NCBI RefSeq assembly: GCF_000023325.1
Contig: NC_012785.1
Coordinates: forward strand, 558,001-622,000
Direction: 5' to 3'
DNA length: 64,000 nt
DNA from: Kosmotoga olearia TBF 19.5.1
Lineage (GTDB): Bacteria; Thermotogota; Thermotogae; Petrotogales; Kosmotogaceae
Below are positions 36,810 to 44,975 of this stretch, one piece after another. A model generated the notes under the pieces. That model had not been told where the DNA came from. It did no database searches and saw only the letters and a program-made list of their open reading frames with translations. Numbering within the stretch: position 1 is the stretch's first letter; every line of letters begins with the position of its first letter. A program made the translations under genes and the position numbers.

Positions 36810-37342
36810 AGGAAGACCGAAAAACGTCATTATCGTAACCGTTAAAGCAGCAGCAAACATGGAGACAGCTGATGTTGCAAGATTTATCTCTGTAAGCCCC
36901 CCAATTGTAGAAAGACCTTTCGAACCCTGAAGTACGGCACCTAAAACAACAAAAATAGACGCCACTATTGTGGCTGTTCTAAAACGAATTACTCCGTTGA
37001 CCACAGGTGGCCCAAAAACATTTGCTGCGTCATTTGCGCCAAGCGACCATCCTAAGAAAAGTGAAGGCAATATGTATATGAGCATCACCAAAACGTTTCA
37101 CCTCGCCCAAGAAAATTACCCTGTAAGCCATATTTTATCATATCTTCGAATTTTTCTTCACACCCTCGAACGGTTGTTATGAACCATTCTAAAGGATTTG
37201 AGGCAAAAATAGTTATTTAAGCCAGATAAAATACCATCTTTGAATCTATAAGTTTTTTCAAGTTATTCTGTTTCTTTCTGCACAGTGTTAACTGATGTTT
37301 GTTTTTATGGTTGTAATGTTATACTTTTATTGAGGTGATCGA

Positions 37343-37816
37343 ATGTTCAAGATGACACATCATGCGTGTGTTAGAGGAGTAGTTATTGATAAAGGGAAGG
37401 TTCTTGTTGTGGAACACTCTCACTCTAACAGGCCCCCTTTCTGGTGCTTTCCAGGAGGACACGTAGAAGAGAACGAAACACTTGTTGAAGCTGTAAAACG
37501 CGAATTAAAAGAAGAAACACACCTTGATGTTGATGTGGGTCAGATCGTCTTTGTCCAGGAATTTGTTAAAGAACATCTGATCGAGCTGTTTTTTGAATGT
37601 TTTATCGTGGATGGAGAAGCAAGACTTGGTAGTGACCCTGACAACCCCGGCATGCCGATTTTAACAAGAATGAAGTGGGTAGAACCTGAAGAACTTCTGG
37701 AGCTTCCTGTTTATCCTAAAGCTTTGTCTCAAATTTTGTTCGAAGATCACAGAAATTTTCCAAAGATAGGTTTTCAGGCTCTTTACGAAAAGGAGGAAAT
37801 CCAGAAGGACAAATAG
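37343..37816 (+). CDS. Nudix hydrolase
   Basis: 157-aa Nudix protein with a canonical box GGHVEENETLVEAVKRELKE followed by ETHLD, and the usual front strand RGVVIDKGKVLVVEHSHS and FWCFPGG. Substrate not visible; the FPGGHVE entry resembles ADP-ribose or nucleotide-sugar hydrolases. GAGGTGA lies six bases before the ATG. It stands alone between the pit gene and hpf. Confidence 0.88.
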   Translation: MFKMTHHACVRGVVIDKGKVLVVEHSHSNRPPFWCFPGGHVEENETLVEAVKRELKEETHLDVDVGQIVFVQEFVKEHLIELFFECFIVDGEARLGSDPDNPGMPILTRMKWVEPEELLELPVYPKALSQILFEDHRNFPKIGFQALYEKEEIQKDK

Positions 37817-37943
37817 TTCTCGTTCTTGCTTTTCTTAACATTGGGAAACTACATCGTGGAAGGATGAAACTGTATCAAACTTCAACGAGTCAAACGTATT
37901 AGATCCAGTTCTTCAACGTTTATTTTAAGAAAGGAGGGTTATT

Positions 37944-38480
37944 ATGAAGTACAACATCTACGCCAAGGACATACCAGTAACTGATACCATGAAGGAGCAC
38001 ATTGATAAGAAACTCGCCAAGGTTTTCAGAGCAATTGATGAAGATCATTTCACCTCAATGGACGTTAGAGTCATGAAAGAAAGGGGGCTTTATAAAGTAG
38101 AAATAACCGGTCATCTCCCCGGTTTTGTTGTTAGAGTAGAAGAAAGAGGCGACGACTTTTATGGTGTTGTAGAAGCAATAGCAAACACCCTTGAAAGAAG
38201 GATTAAACGTTATAAAGAAAGAGCGAGAATGAGACATAGAGCAAGTGCTAAAGAGATCCTGGAGGCTATTCCGGAAGTTCCTGATGAGGAAGAAAGAGGA
38301 CTTCAAATAACCCGTACGAAGCGTTTTTCTATAAAACCTATGAAAATCGATGAAGCACTCTTACAAATGGAAATGCTTGGTCATACATTTTTTGTATTTA
38401 GAAACGTAGACACTGATGAAGTTAACGTTCTGTACTTAAGAAAAAATGGTACAGTTGGTTTAATAGAAATGTCAGAATAA
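37944..38480 (+). CDS. hpf: Long-form ribosome hibernation promoting factor
   Basis: 178-aa ribosome-binding protein. The N-terminal S30AE domain (MKYNIYAKDIPVTDTMKEHI to about residue 100, RVMKERGLYKVEITGHLPGF) binds the decoding region. After a charged linker, the C-terminal domain (FSIKPMKIDEALLQMEMLGH, TFFVFRNVDTDEVNVLYLRK, GTVGLIE) is the dimerisation part that joins two 70S ribosomes. GGAGGGTTATT precedes the ATG. A strong terminator follows, so it is probably monocistronic. Confidence 0.95.
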   Translation: MKYNIYAKDIPVTDTMKEHIDKKLAKVFRAIDEDHFTSMDVRVMKERGLYKVEITGHLPGFVVRVEERGDDFYGVVEAIANTLERRIKRYKERARMRHRASAKEILEAIPEVPDEEERGLQITRTKRFSIKPMKIDEALLQMEMLGHTFFVFRNVDTDEVNVLYLRKNGTVGLIEMSE

Positions 38481-38503
38481 TCAAAAAATTTGAACTACCT
38501 GAT

Positions 38504-38528
38504 CAGGCCGCTTTTTGCGGCCTGGTTT
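38504..38528 (+). terminator. Rho-independent terminator of hpf
   Basis: CAGGCCGC (38504-38511) and GCGGCCTG (38517-38524) pair around TTTTT, followed by GTTTT. It lies 24 bases after the hpf stop and before the rng ribosome site. Confidence 0.88.
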
Positions 38529-38550
38529 TAAACAAATAAAGTGGAGGTGA

Positions 38551-39996
38551 ATGGAGATCACAAAAAAGAAAAGAACGCAGGCTATCGTTTTTAGCTCATT
38601 AGAAGATGAGGTAAGGATCGCCATTCTTGACGAAGGTAAAATCCAGGAAGTTTTTTTTGAAGAAATGGACAACGAAAGTTACATGGGAAACATTTATCTT
38701 GGAAAGATAGAAAATGTGGTTCCAAGTTTGGAAGCAGCTTTTGTTAATATCGGAATCGGGAAAAACGGCTTCCTTAGATTCAAAGATACCAGAAATAACC
38801 AAAAACTTGAAAAAGGAAAAAAAGTCCTAGTCCAGGTTAAAAAAGATCCAATAGGTTCCAAAGGTCCACAACTAACACTGAAAATCAGTATACCAGGAAG
38901 ATGTCTCGTTTATATGCCCTTTTCCAAACACGTAGGAATATCGAAAAAAATAACCGACCAGGCAGAACGTGAAAGGCTCATCTCCATCGCTAAAGGAATA
39001 ATAGAGAATGATGAAGGGATTATCTTCAGAACAGCCGCTAACGGTGTTGGTGAAGATACTCTTCGCGAAGAGCTGGAAAACCTGAGAACAATATGGAAAA
39101 AGATAAACGAAAAATTCAGAAGGGCGAGAAAACCCCAGATTCTCTATGAAGAACCAAGTCTTGTTGAATACATACTTAGAGAGAGACTAACTGAAGATGT
39201 AAAAGAAATAGTCGTCGATAGCGAAGATCTCTGGCACGATGTTGTTGCAGGGATAAGCAAATTCAAAAGCGGGTTTAAACCGATTGTAAGGTACGTTGAA
39301 GAAGACGCATTCCTACATGAAGGAATATACGAAAAGATGAAGGTATTATACACACGGGTCGTTCCACTTCCAAATGGCGGAAATATATTCATAGATAAAA
39401 CAGAAGCAATGACAGTCATCGATGTTAACTCAGCCAGCAATACTCACGGCAGTGACGTTAGTGAAATGTCTTTGAACACTAATCTTGAAGCCGCGGTAGA
39501 GATAGCGCGACAGCTACGCTTGAGAAACATTGGTGGAATTATAGTCATTGACTTTATCGATATGAAAAGTGAAGCTGACAGAAAGAAGGTTATCTCGCTG
39601 CTTTCTGAAGAACTTAAAAAAGACAAGGCGCATTCACTGATCCTTGGATTTACAAGACTCGGTCTTCTTGAAATGACCCGTAAGAGATCAACAGCAACTA
39701 TAAATTCCAGAATATATAGTACATGCCCTATATGTCGTGGAACTGGTCAAATAGAGTCACCAAAAATTACTTACCAACGGCTCGTAAGCGACTTACAGAG
39801 ATTGTTCAAAGACAAGAAAATCAAATCAGCTACCGTGCAGGTATATCAAAATCTTTCTGGAATACTCACACCTGAGGTACAAAAGCAGTTGAGTAAGCAA
39901 TTCAAGAGAGAAATTAAAGTGTCCTTCACCTGGCCAGTCCCAGCGACTTACGATATTAAAGGAAGTACAAAGTCAGAAGCAAAGTCAAAAAAATAG
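38551..39996 (+). CDS. rng: Ribonuclease G/E family endoribonuclease
   Basis: 481-aa RNase G-type enzyme for rRNA and mRNA processing. The S1-like N-terminal fold includes YMGNIYLGKIENVVPSLEAA and FVNIGIGKNGFLRFKD. Catalytic metal ligands sit in EAMTVIDVNSAS and GGIIVIDFIDMKSEADRKK. The zinc-link CPICRGTGQIE allows dimer formation. There is no long C-terminal scaffold, so it is G-like rather than E-like. GGAGG lies only three bases before this ATG, so the start is slightly uncertain. The gene ends just before two tRNA genes on the other strand. Confidence 0.93.
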   Translation: MEITKKKRTQAIVFSSLEDEVRIAILDEGKIQEVFFEEMDNESYMGNIYLGKIENVVPSLEAAFVNIGIGKNGFLRFKDTRNNQKLEKGKKVLVQVKKDPIGSKGPQLTLKISIPGRCLVYMPFSKHVGISKKITDQAERERLISIAKGIIENDEGIIFRTAANGVGEDTLREELENLRTIWKKINEKFRRARKPQILYEEPSLVEYILRERLTEDVKEIVVDSEDLWHDVVAGISKFKSGFKPIVRYVEEDAFLHEGIYEKMKVLYTRVVPLPNGGNIFIDKTEAMTVIDVNSASNTHGSDVSEMSLNTNLEAAVEIARQLRLRNIGGIIVIDFIDMKSEADRKKVISLLSEELKKDKAHSLILGFTRLGLLEMTRKRSTATINSRIYSTCPICRGTGQIESPKITYQRLVSDLQRLFKDKKIKSATVQVYQNLSGILTPEVQKQLSKQFKREIKVSFTWPVPATYDIKGSTKSEAKSKK

Positions 39997-40024
39997 GGGT
40001 TTGGAAGATTATCCGATTAAACAA

Positions 40025-40101
40025 TGGCGTGCCCGGGGCGATTCGAACGCCCGGCCTCCAGATCCGCAGTCTAGCGCTCTATCCAGCTGAGCTACGGGCA
40101 C
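40025..40101 (-). tRNA. tRNA-Arg (anticodon GCG)
   Basis: Full cloverleaf: acceptor GTGCCCG/CGGGCAC, D-arm GCTC/GAGC, anticodon stem CTAGA/TCTGG with loop CTGCGGA (anticodon GCG, codons CGC/CGU), T-arm GGGCG-TTCGAAT-CGCCC, discriminator G and an encoded CCA. GCG in place of the common ACG (inosine) arginine anticodon is notable. Confidence 0.95.
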
Positions 40102-40106
40102 ACCAA

Positions 40107-40198
<92 letters not shown>

Positions 40199-40409
40199 AC
40201 CTACAAAAGGATTCTAACACGCTGACAACTTGATGTCAAGATTCTTGAAATTCTCGTGAACGGGCTTCCTGTGAAGTAAGTAACTTCCTATCTTTAAGAG
40301 CATTCAAGATTAGTTAACTCATTTACAAATTTGTTGACATTCTTATGTTGCATATATGTGCAATAATGCAATTAAAAGATAGAATAGAGATTCGAGAAGC
40401 TGAGAGCCG

Positions 40410-40735
40410 AGAGTCCGAGAGAATCAAAAGAGCCGCTGCGCGGCAGATACGAATCCCTTCGGGATTGTCACGAACTCCTGCAGAGTTGTTTCGAACCACT
40501 TCGTGGTTGTTACGAACTGCTGTGCAGTTGACATGTGCCTTCGGCGGAATAGAACCCAAAAAGCGAATATCATTAAACACGTTTCGAAAATAAATCCGGT
40601 CATCCTGAACTTGTTTCAGGATCTGTAAGGGTCTCTCTATACCTCTAACGCCCTTGGACTCTCGGTTCTCGATTATCACGAACAACCTACAACGCACAAC
40701 CTACAACGTTTCTTGATTTTTAGATCTCGGATTCT
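40410..40735 (-). repeat. Composite intergenic repeat with 21-bp palindrome array (inverse of the 15.6-kb copy)
   Basis: No gene lies in 40199-40760. Inverted repeats centred at 40438, 40459, 40480, 40501 and 40522 are exactly 21 bp apart (arms GCCGC/GCGGC, AATCCC/GGGATT, AACTC/GAGTT, AACCAC/GTGGTT, AACTGC/GCAGTT; loops TGC, TTC, TGT). Then come GCC-TTC-GGC, the TCATTAAACACGTTTCGAAA block, ATCCTGAA...TTCAGGAT, ACTCTCGGTTCTCGA, and ACAACCTACAACG twice. Module order matches 15600-15876 read on the other strand. Confidence 0.9.
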
Positions 40736-40760
40736 CGACGCGCGAAAAGGGAGTGATCAT

Positions 40761-41039
40761 ATGAAAGAGATGGTTGATTTCTTCAAGGCACTCGGTTGCG
40801 AGTGGAGGATAAGATTGGTTGAGATTCTTTCAGAGAACAATAAGTGCATGTGCGAAATCGAAGCGGAATTTCCCATTGATAAAACAACGCTTTCCCGGCA
40901 TCTGAAAGCTCTCAAGGACGCCGGAATTGTAAGAGAAGAAAAAGTGGGAACACGAAAAAATTTATTCATCACTGACGAGCGGGTCCTTGAAGTCATCGAG
41001 TTAGTAAAAAAAATCATTGAGGACAGAAAATTTGCTTAA
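40761..41039 (+). CDS. ArsR/SmtB-family transcriptional regulator
   Basis: 92-aa winged-helix repressor. HTH region MCEIEAEFPIDKTTLSRHLK, with a Cys pair (KCMCEIE) in the recognition-helix position that in ArsR proteins binds arsenite or other soft metals. GGGAGTG lies five bases before ATG 40761; the frame is open further up but has no ribosome site. Its stop (TAA) is followed at once by the permease gene, so it likely represses its own operon and senses what the permease exports. Confidence 0.88.
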   Translation: MKEMVDFFKALGCEWRIRLVEILSENNKCMCEIEAEFPIDKTTLSRHLKALKDAGIVREEKVGTRKNLFITDERVLEVIELVKKIIEDRKFA

Positions 41040-41056
41040 TGAGTTGGAGGGCTAAA

Positions 41057-42211
41057 ATGAGAAACATTCTGCCAATGATTATCACAAAATTTTCAAATCC
41101 CCGGATAAAAGTGGAATTCAAAAAATTTTCCCTGTTAGTTGGTGGGTTTTTGCTGTTTTACCTCTTACCTTTCGAAAATTCAAACGTCCAGCAGGCAATT
41201 CTTGGCGGTTTTACGATGCTAAGTTCTTATGCGAAAGAACACGTTTTGTTCTGTCTCATTCCAGCATTTTTTGTAGCGGGTACCATAACTGTTTTTGTTA
41301 AGAAAAGCGCTATTTTAAGGGTTCTCGGGCCACAAGCGAAGAAAATTATCGCTTATCCTGTTGCAGCATCTGCTGGTGGAATTTTAGCTGTATGTTCTTG
41401 TACCATTCTCCCATTGTTTGGAGGCATATATAAGCGAGGTGCTGGATTGGGACCAGCCATAGCTTTTTTATTTACAGGTCCGGCAATCAATGTGGCAGCT
41501 ATTTTCCTGACAGGAAGGGTTCTTGGATGGGAGTTATCAATAATCCGGCTCGTGGCTACCATTTCATCTGCTATCGTAATTGGACTTATTATGCAGGCAA
41601 TATTTGCTGAAAAAGGCGAGGGTGGTTTTACCATTGTAGAAGATGAACCGGAACTCTCCTGGGCTCAAATCCTTGTATTCCTTGGTCTTCAATTTGTTTT
41701 CCTTATAGCCGGAGGTTTAAAAATCAACGTCATCATAAAAACAACCATTATGGTTATTGCTGCTTTGGGAATCATTTTGATGGCACTAAACTTCAAACCG
41801 AGTTACAGTGCTCGCTGGATTGAAGAAACCTGGGAGTTCACAAAGAAAATACTTCCTTATCTTTTCTTTGGCGTCTTTATTGCCGGAATTATTTCTCATT
41901 CTCTGCCCAAAACAGTTGTGCAGACTTTCCTGGGTGGAAACAGATTGTTTTCAAATTTCTTTGCGTCAATTTTTGGAGCATTCATGTACTTTGCGACCCT
42001 TACAGAAGTTCCCATCATCCAGTCTCTTATGGAACTTGGTATGGGAAAAGGACCGGCTTTAGCCCTGTTTATGGCGGGATACACACTGAGCTTGCCCAAT
42101 ATGATAGTTCTCACAAAACTACTTGGAAAGAAAAAGGCTTTTACTTATTTTGCACTGGTAATAGTTTTTTCAACTTTTTGGGGATACCTTTATGGAAATC
42201 TTATGAAGTAA
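41057..42211 (+). CDS. ArsP/DUF318-type permease
   Basis: 384-aa integral membrane protein of the UPF0718/ArsP permease family, with about eight to ten helices. The signature CSCTILPLFGGIYKRGAGLG and the twin FLFTGPAINVAAIFLTG are present, and the second repeat has FATLTEVPIIQSLMELGMGKG and GYTLSLPNMIVLTKLLG. Relatives export methylarsenite; others have unknown substrates. I use ATG 41057, six bases after GGAGG. It lies between an ArsR regulator and a thioredoxin-like protein, the usual setting for this family. Confidence 0.87.
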   Translation: MRNILPMIITKFSNPRIKVEFKKFSLLVGGFLLFYLLPFENSNVQQAILGGFTMLSSYAKEHVLFCLIPAFFVAGTITVFVKKSAILRVLGPQAKKIIAYPVAASAGGILAVCSCTILPLFGGIYKRGAGLGPAIAFLFTGPAINVAAIFLTGRVLGWELSIIRLVATISSAIVIGLIMQAIFAEKGEGGFTIVEDEPELSWAQILVFLGLQFVFLIAGGLKINVIIKTTIMVIAALGIILMALNFKPSYSARWIEETWEFTKKILPYLFFGVFIAGIISHSLPKTVVQTFLGGNRLFSNFFASIFGAFMYFATLTEVPIIQSLMELGMGKGPALALFMAGYTLSLPNMIVLTKLLGKKKAFTYFALVIVFSTFWGYLYGNLMK

Positions 42212-42228
42212 AAAGGAGGTTGAAAGCG

Positions 42229-42462
42229 GTGAAAATTGAGATCTACGGAACAGGTTGCCCAAAATGCAAACAGACAGAAAAAATAATAAGAATGGCAGTT
42301 GAAGAACTGGAAATTGACGCAGAAATCGTAAAAATAGAAGATCTCATGGAAATCATGGCGCGAGGAATTTCAATAACTCCTGCAATCAGGATTGATGGGG
42401 AAATTGTGCTCAGTGGGAAGATTCCTTCTCTCGAAGAAGCAAAAAAACTCTTACAGCGATAA
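42229..42462 (+). CDS. Small thioredoxin/glutaredoxin-like redox protein
   Basis: 77-aa thioredoxin-fold protein: VKIEIYGTGCPKCKQTEKII carries the redox pair CPKC, and ISITPAIRIDGEIVLSGKIP has the cis-proline (TPA). It belongs to the minimal archaeal/Thermotogae type often found with ArsP-type permeases. It starts at GTG 42229 behind AAGGAGG. It may reduce the permease or the metalloid. Its stop is directly followed by a palindrome array. Confidence 0.88.
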   Translation: MKIEIYGTGCPKCKQTEKIIRMAVEELEIDAEIVKIEDLMEIMARGISITPAIRIDGEIVLSGKIPSLEEAKKLLQR

Positions 42463-42640
42463 GCATGCTCGCACGTGAATAAGCCCGGCTCTGCCGGGGG
42501 TACGCGTCTTCGGCGGAAAGAACCTGAGATCCGCTATTTTAGGGGCAGAACATGCTCTGCCCCTACGATAAAAAAACAGTGATTTATTGCAACCTTGCAA
42601 ATCCAACTCGTCATCCTGAGCTTGACTCAGGATCTGATGC
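42463..42640. repeat. Short palindrome units and dispersed hairpins downstream of the thioredoxin gene
   Basis: Units of the GGGTAAGC-linker type start at about 42463 (CATG/CGTG) and 42483 (CCCGGC-TCT-GCCGGG), then GCG-TCTTCGG-CGG. A separate hairpin AGGGGCAGA-ACATGC-TCTGCCCCT follows at 42541-42564, and ATCCTGAG-CTTGA-CTCAGGAT at 42613-42633. The first unit touches the stop codon of the gene. Confidence 0.8.
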
Positions 42641-42648
42641 AGGAGTAA

Positions 42649-42858
42649 AATAAAGGAGTTGCTTCCGTTTTACTTTGTCCAGGATTTTTTCATAGAGCTA
42701 TTGATGAAATTTCTAAAAGCAGCCGAAAACAAAGCTGGCACTCTGTAGCGCGAAGAGCCTACAAAAGAGCAGCTATTACATTTGTTGGTGATTATAGGGC
42801 AATAAGAGGTGATCTGTCAAATCGGAAACTTTACTATAAATATACTTCCCTTTCCTAA
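42649..42858 (+). pseudogene. Possible remnant of an unidentified gene
   Basis: Between two stops, one frame reads NKGVASVLLCPGFFHRAIDE, then ISKSSRKQSWHSVARRAYKR and AAITFVGDYRAIRGDLSNRK. The composition is protein-like, but there is no convincing start and the 3' part overlaps the histidine kinase gene on the other strand. I do not recognise a family. It may be chance. Confidence 0.3.
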
Positions 42859-44187
42859 TTGACTTTTTACTTGTATTTCAGCATTATGAGCTAAAGCTAT
42901 TTCTTTAACGATAGAAAGTCCCAAACCAGCTCCTTCAACTCTCGAGCGTGATTTGTCTATTCTATAAAATTTATCGAAAATCCTTTCGAGTTCATTTTCT
43001 GGTATACCCTGGCCAGTGTCACAAATAGATACAAGGACATGTTTAAGACCTTTTTTCTTCTCAGAAAGCTTTGCAGTGACTGTAACTTGCCCACCTGGTT
43101 GGTTGTACTTTATGGCATTATCGATTAAATTAAGAAACAAGCGAACTACAAGATCAAAATCTCCAACAATTGTCAGATTGTCCTGTAAATCCGCTTTTAA
43201 TATGATTCCTTTTCTATTTGCCGCATATTGCATTTGTTCAACGACAACTTCAAGCAATTCCGTTAAATCTATCTTTTCTTTGTGTAGTTTTATTGCTTTA
43301 CTGTCAAAGCGCGCAACTATGAGAAGAGTGTCTACAAGCTTGCTCATTCTTTCAACTTGTTTTCTTATTTGTATTAAAGAGTCTTTATATTCTAGCGCAT
43401 CCCGTTCACGATTAAGTGTTACATCTATTATGCCTTTTATCGATGTCAAAGGAGTTCGCAGATCATGAGCAGCATTTGCAGAAAATTGTTTTTGGCTATT
43501 CAATGCATTTTCCAACCGATCAAGCATTTGATTAAACGTTTTTGATAAACGCCCCAATTCGTCATCTGGAAGATCTATATCAAGGCGCCGATCTATTTTT
43601 TCAGCGTTAATTTCTCTTGCCAGGTTTGTGATACGGTCTATTGGTTTCAGCGTTTTTTTAGCAAGCAAATAACTACCAATAGATGCGATAATAAGTGTTA
43701 GTGGTATAAAAATTACAAGCAAACTTCTAAATTTTTCCAGAGTTTCTCCGAATGGTTCCGTAAACTCTGCTACCTGGAGCCAACCTAAACTAAGCTTTAC
43801 TGTGTAAACACGCCATTCTCCAGAATCAGTTAATATGGTCAAAAAACCTTTTTTTAAAATTTTCGGATCCGCTGGTAAAAGAAAATAGTTTCCAAAACCA
43901 TCAATAACGTTTCCGTTTTCGTCCAGGATACGAGCAAAGAGTTCTTTACCAATAAAATTTTTTATCAAATTAGCTCCATTTTCCGTGTTTTGAAAGGCAA
44001 GTTTATTATCATCATAATCAATATTTATTATTAGTTGGGAGGCTATGAACTCCAAATTTTTATCTATAGTTCTCCGTAAATTAGTAGAGAAGCTGAAATA
44101 GAGAACTACCGTGAACGTTATGAGTACAATCGCTAGAAAAGTTACATACCAAATTGTTAACTTGGTTCTTATTGTTATTGTTTTCAT
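42817..44187 (-). CDS. Membrane sensor histidine kinase
   Basis: 456-aa kinase. Membrane helices near residues 10-30 and 155-175 flank an extracytoplasmic sensor; a HAMP segment follows (LKPIDRITNLAREINAEKID). The phosphorylated His is in FSANAAHDLRTPLTSIKG; the ATPase domain has N (LNLIDNAIKYNQPGGQV), G1 (CDTGQGIPENEL), F (IFDKFYRIDKSRSRVEGAG) and G2 (GLGLSIVKEIALAHNAEI) boxes. It is paired with the response regulator 9 bases upstream. The signal is unknown; the nearby PepSY protein suggests an envelope stress or metal response. Confidence 0.94.
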   Translation of the reverse strand: MKTITIRTKLTIWYVTFLAIVLITFTVVLYFSFSTNLRRTIDKNLEFIASQLIINIDYDDNKLAFQNTENGANLIKNFIGKELFARILDENGNVIDGFGNYFLLPADPKILKKGFLTILTDSGEWRVYTVKLSLGWLQVAEFTEPFGETLEKFRSLLVIFIPLTLIIASIGSYLLAKKTLKPIDRITNLAREINAEKIDRRLDIDLPDDELGRLSKTFNQMLDRLENALNSQKQFSANAAHDLRTPLTSIKGIIDVTLNRERDALEYKDSLIQIRKQVERMSKLVDTLLIVARFDSKAIKLHKEKIDLTELLEVVVEQMQYAANRKGIILKADLQDNLTIVGDFDLVVRLFLNLIDNAIKYNQPGGQVTVTAKLSEKKKGLKHVLVSICDTGQGIPENELERIFDKFYRIDKSRSRVEGAGLGLSIVKEIALAHNAEIQVKSQLGKGSIFIVKFPI

Positions 44188-44196
44188 ATTAAAAAA

Positions 44197-44898
44197 TCAA
44201 GATTCGCCTCCCTTACTTTTATTTGGCTGTATTTCTCCTATCATATACCCCACACCATGTACTGTATGTATTAGTTTGTTCTCAAACCCATTGTCTATTT
44301 TCTTTCTCAAATAGCGTATGTATACATCTACAATGTTTGACTCTGTATAAAAATCTAAGTTCCAGACGTGTTCAACTATTCGTGTTCTGCTCAATACTTG
44401 ATTTGGATGACGCATTAAGAACTCCAGCAGTGCATATTCTCTTGGTGTTAAGTCTATCCTCTTTCCAGAGCGCTCAACATGATGGGTTACAGTATCAAGG
44501 ACAAGATCGCCTACTTGAAGCTTCAAATTTAAAATTGTGGGAGGACGCCTTAAGATGGCTCTTATACGTGCAAGAAGTTCGCTGAAAGAGAATGGTTTTA
44601 CAAGATAATCATCTGCTCCTGCATTCAATCCGGTAACTTTATCTTCAGTGCTATCAAGGGCTGTAAGCATAAGTATGGGTGTTGAAATACCATTTTCTCG
44701 AACTTCACGGCATACTTTTAAACCGTCTTTCACAGGCAGCATAATATCTAATATAATTAGATCATAGTCCACATCAAATATCTTATTCAATGCATCTTCT
44801 CCATTATCAACAGTATCAACAATGTATCCTTCTTCCGATAACCCTTTTTTTACAAATTCTGTGATTGCTTCTTCATCTTCCACAAGAAGAATTCTCAC
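44197..44898 (-). CDS. OmpR/PhoB-type response regulator
   Basis: 233-aa regulator. Receiver domain with acidic pocket (LLVEDEEA), phosphorylated Asp (YDLIILDIMLPVKDGL), Thr (MLTALDS) and Lys (DDYLVKPFS). C-terminal winged helix (RIDLTPREYALLEFLMRHPN, VLSRTRIVEHVWN, VDVYIRYLRKKID, IHTVHGVGYMI). I start it at GTG 44898, eight bases after GGGGAG; three codons upstream are possible in frame. It should bind promoter DNA when phosphorylated by the adjoining kinase. The PepSY gene upstream is a likely target. Confidence 0.95.
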   Translation of the reverse strand: MRILLVEDEEAITEFVKKGLSEEGYIVDTVDNGEDALNKIFDVDYDLIILDIMLPVKDGLKVCREVRENGISTPILMLTALDSTEDKVTGLNAGADDYLVKPFSFSELLARIRAILRRPPTILNLKLQVGDLVLDTVTHHVERSGKRIDLTPREYALLEFLMRHPNQVLSRTRIVEHVWNLDFYTESNIVDVYIRYLRKKIDNGFENKLIHTVHGVGYMIGEIQPNKSKGGES

Positions 44899-44923
44899 AA
44901 GTATCACTCCCCGTGAATTTGAA

Positions 44924-44947
44924 ACTCGGTGCCATTAGGCACCGAGT
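44924..44947 (-). terminator. Hairpin between the PepSY gene and the response regulator gene
   Basis: ACTCGGTGCC (44924-44933) and GGCACCGAGT (44938-44947) form a 10-bp perfect stem with loop ATTA. In minus-strand direction it follows the PepSY stop by about 28 bases and is followed by TTTC. It may end most transcripts and leave some read-through into the regulator and kinase genes. Confidence 0.7.
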
Positions 44948-44975
44948 AAAGTAATCTTATTTTACCACGTCTTCT

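Larger units (their letters stand above)
35073..37091 (-). pseudogene. Pit-family phosphate permease, interrupted by an IS
   Basis: Low-affinity inorganic phosphate permease (PiT family). The N-terminal part is 36820-37091 (LGWSLGANDAANVFGPPVVN, ending TFFGLP). The rest is 35073-35739 (PVSTTQAVVGALTGAGLL, YSLGANNVANVTGALVG, VPVSSSQAIVGAVIGAGFAR). Both PiT signatures, GANDAANVFG and its C-terminal twin GANNVANVTG, are present. Removing 35740-36819 restores FFGLPVSTTQAVVG exactly. No other damage is seen, so the insertion is recent. The start is TTG or GTG near 37091, behind GAGGTG. Loss would cut phosphate uptake unless another system exists. Confidence 0.92.

Noticed and set aside
42613-42633. 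ATCCTGAG hairpin as a gene-specific terminator
   Set aside because: The same palindrome appears at about 15690 and 40598 in unrelated places, so it is a dispersed repeat rather than a terminator made for one gene.
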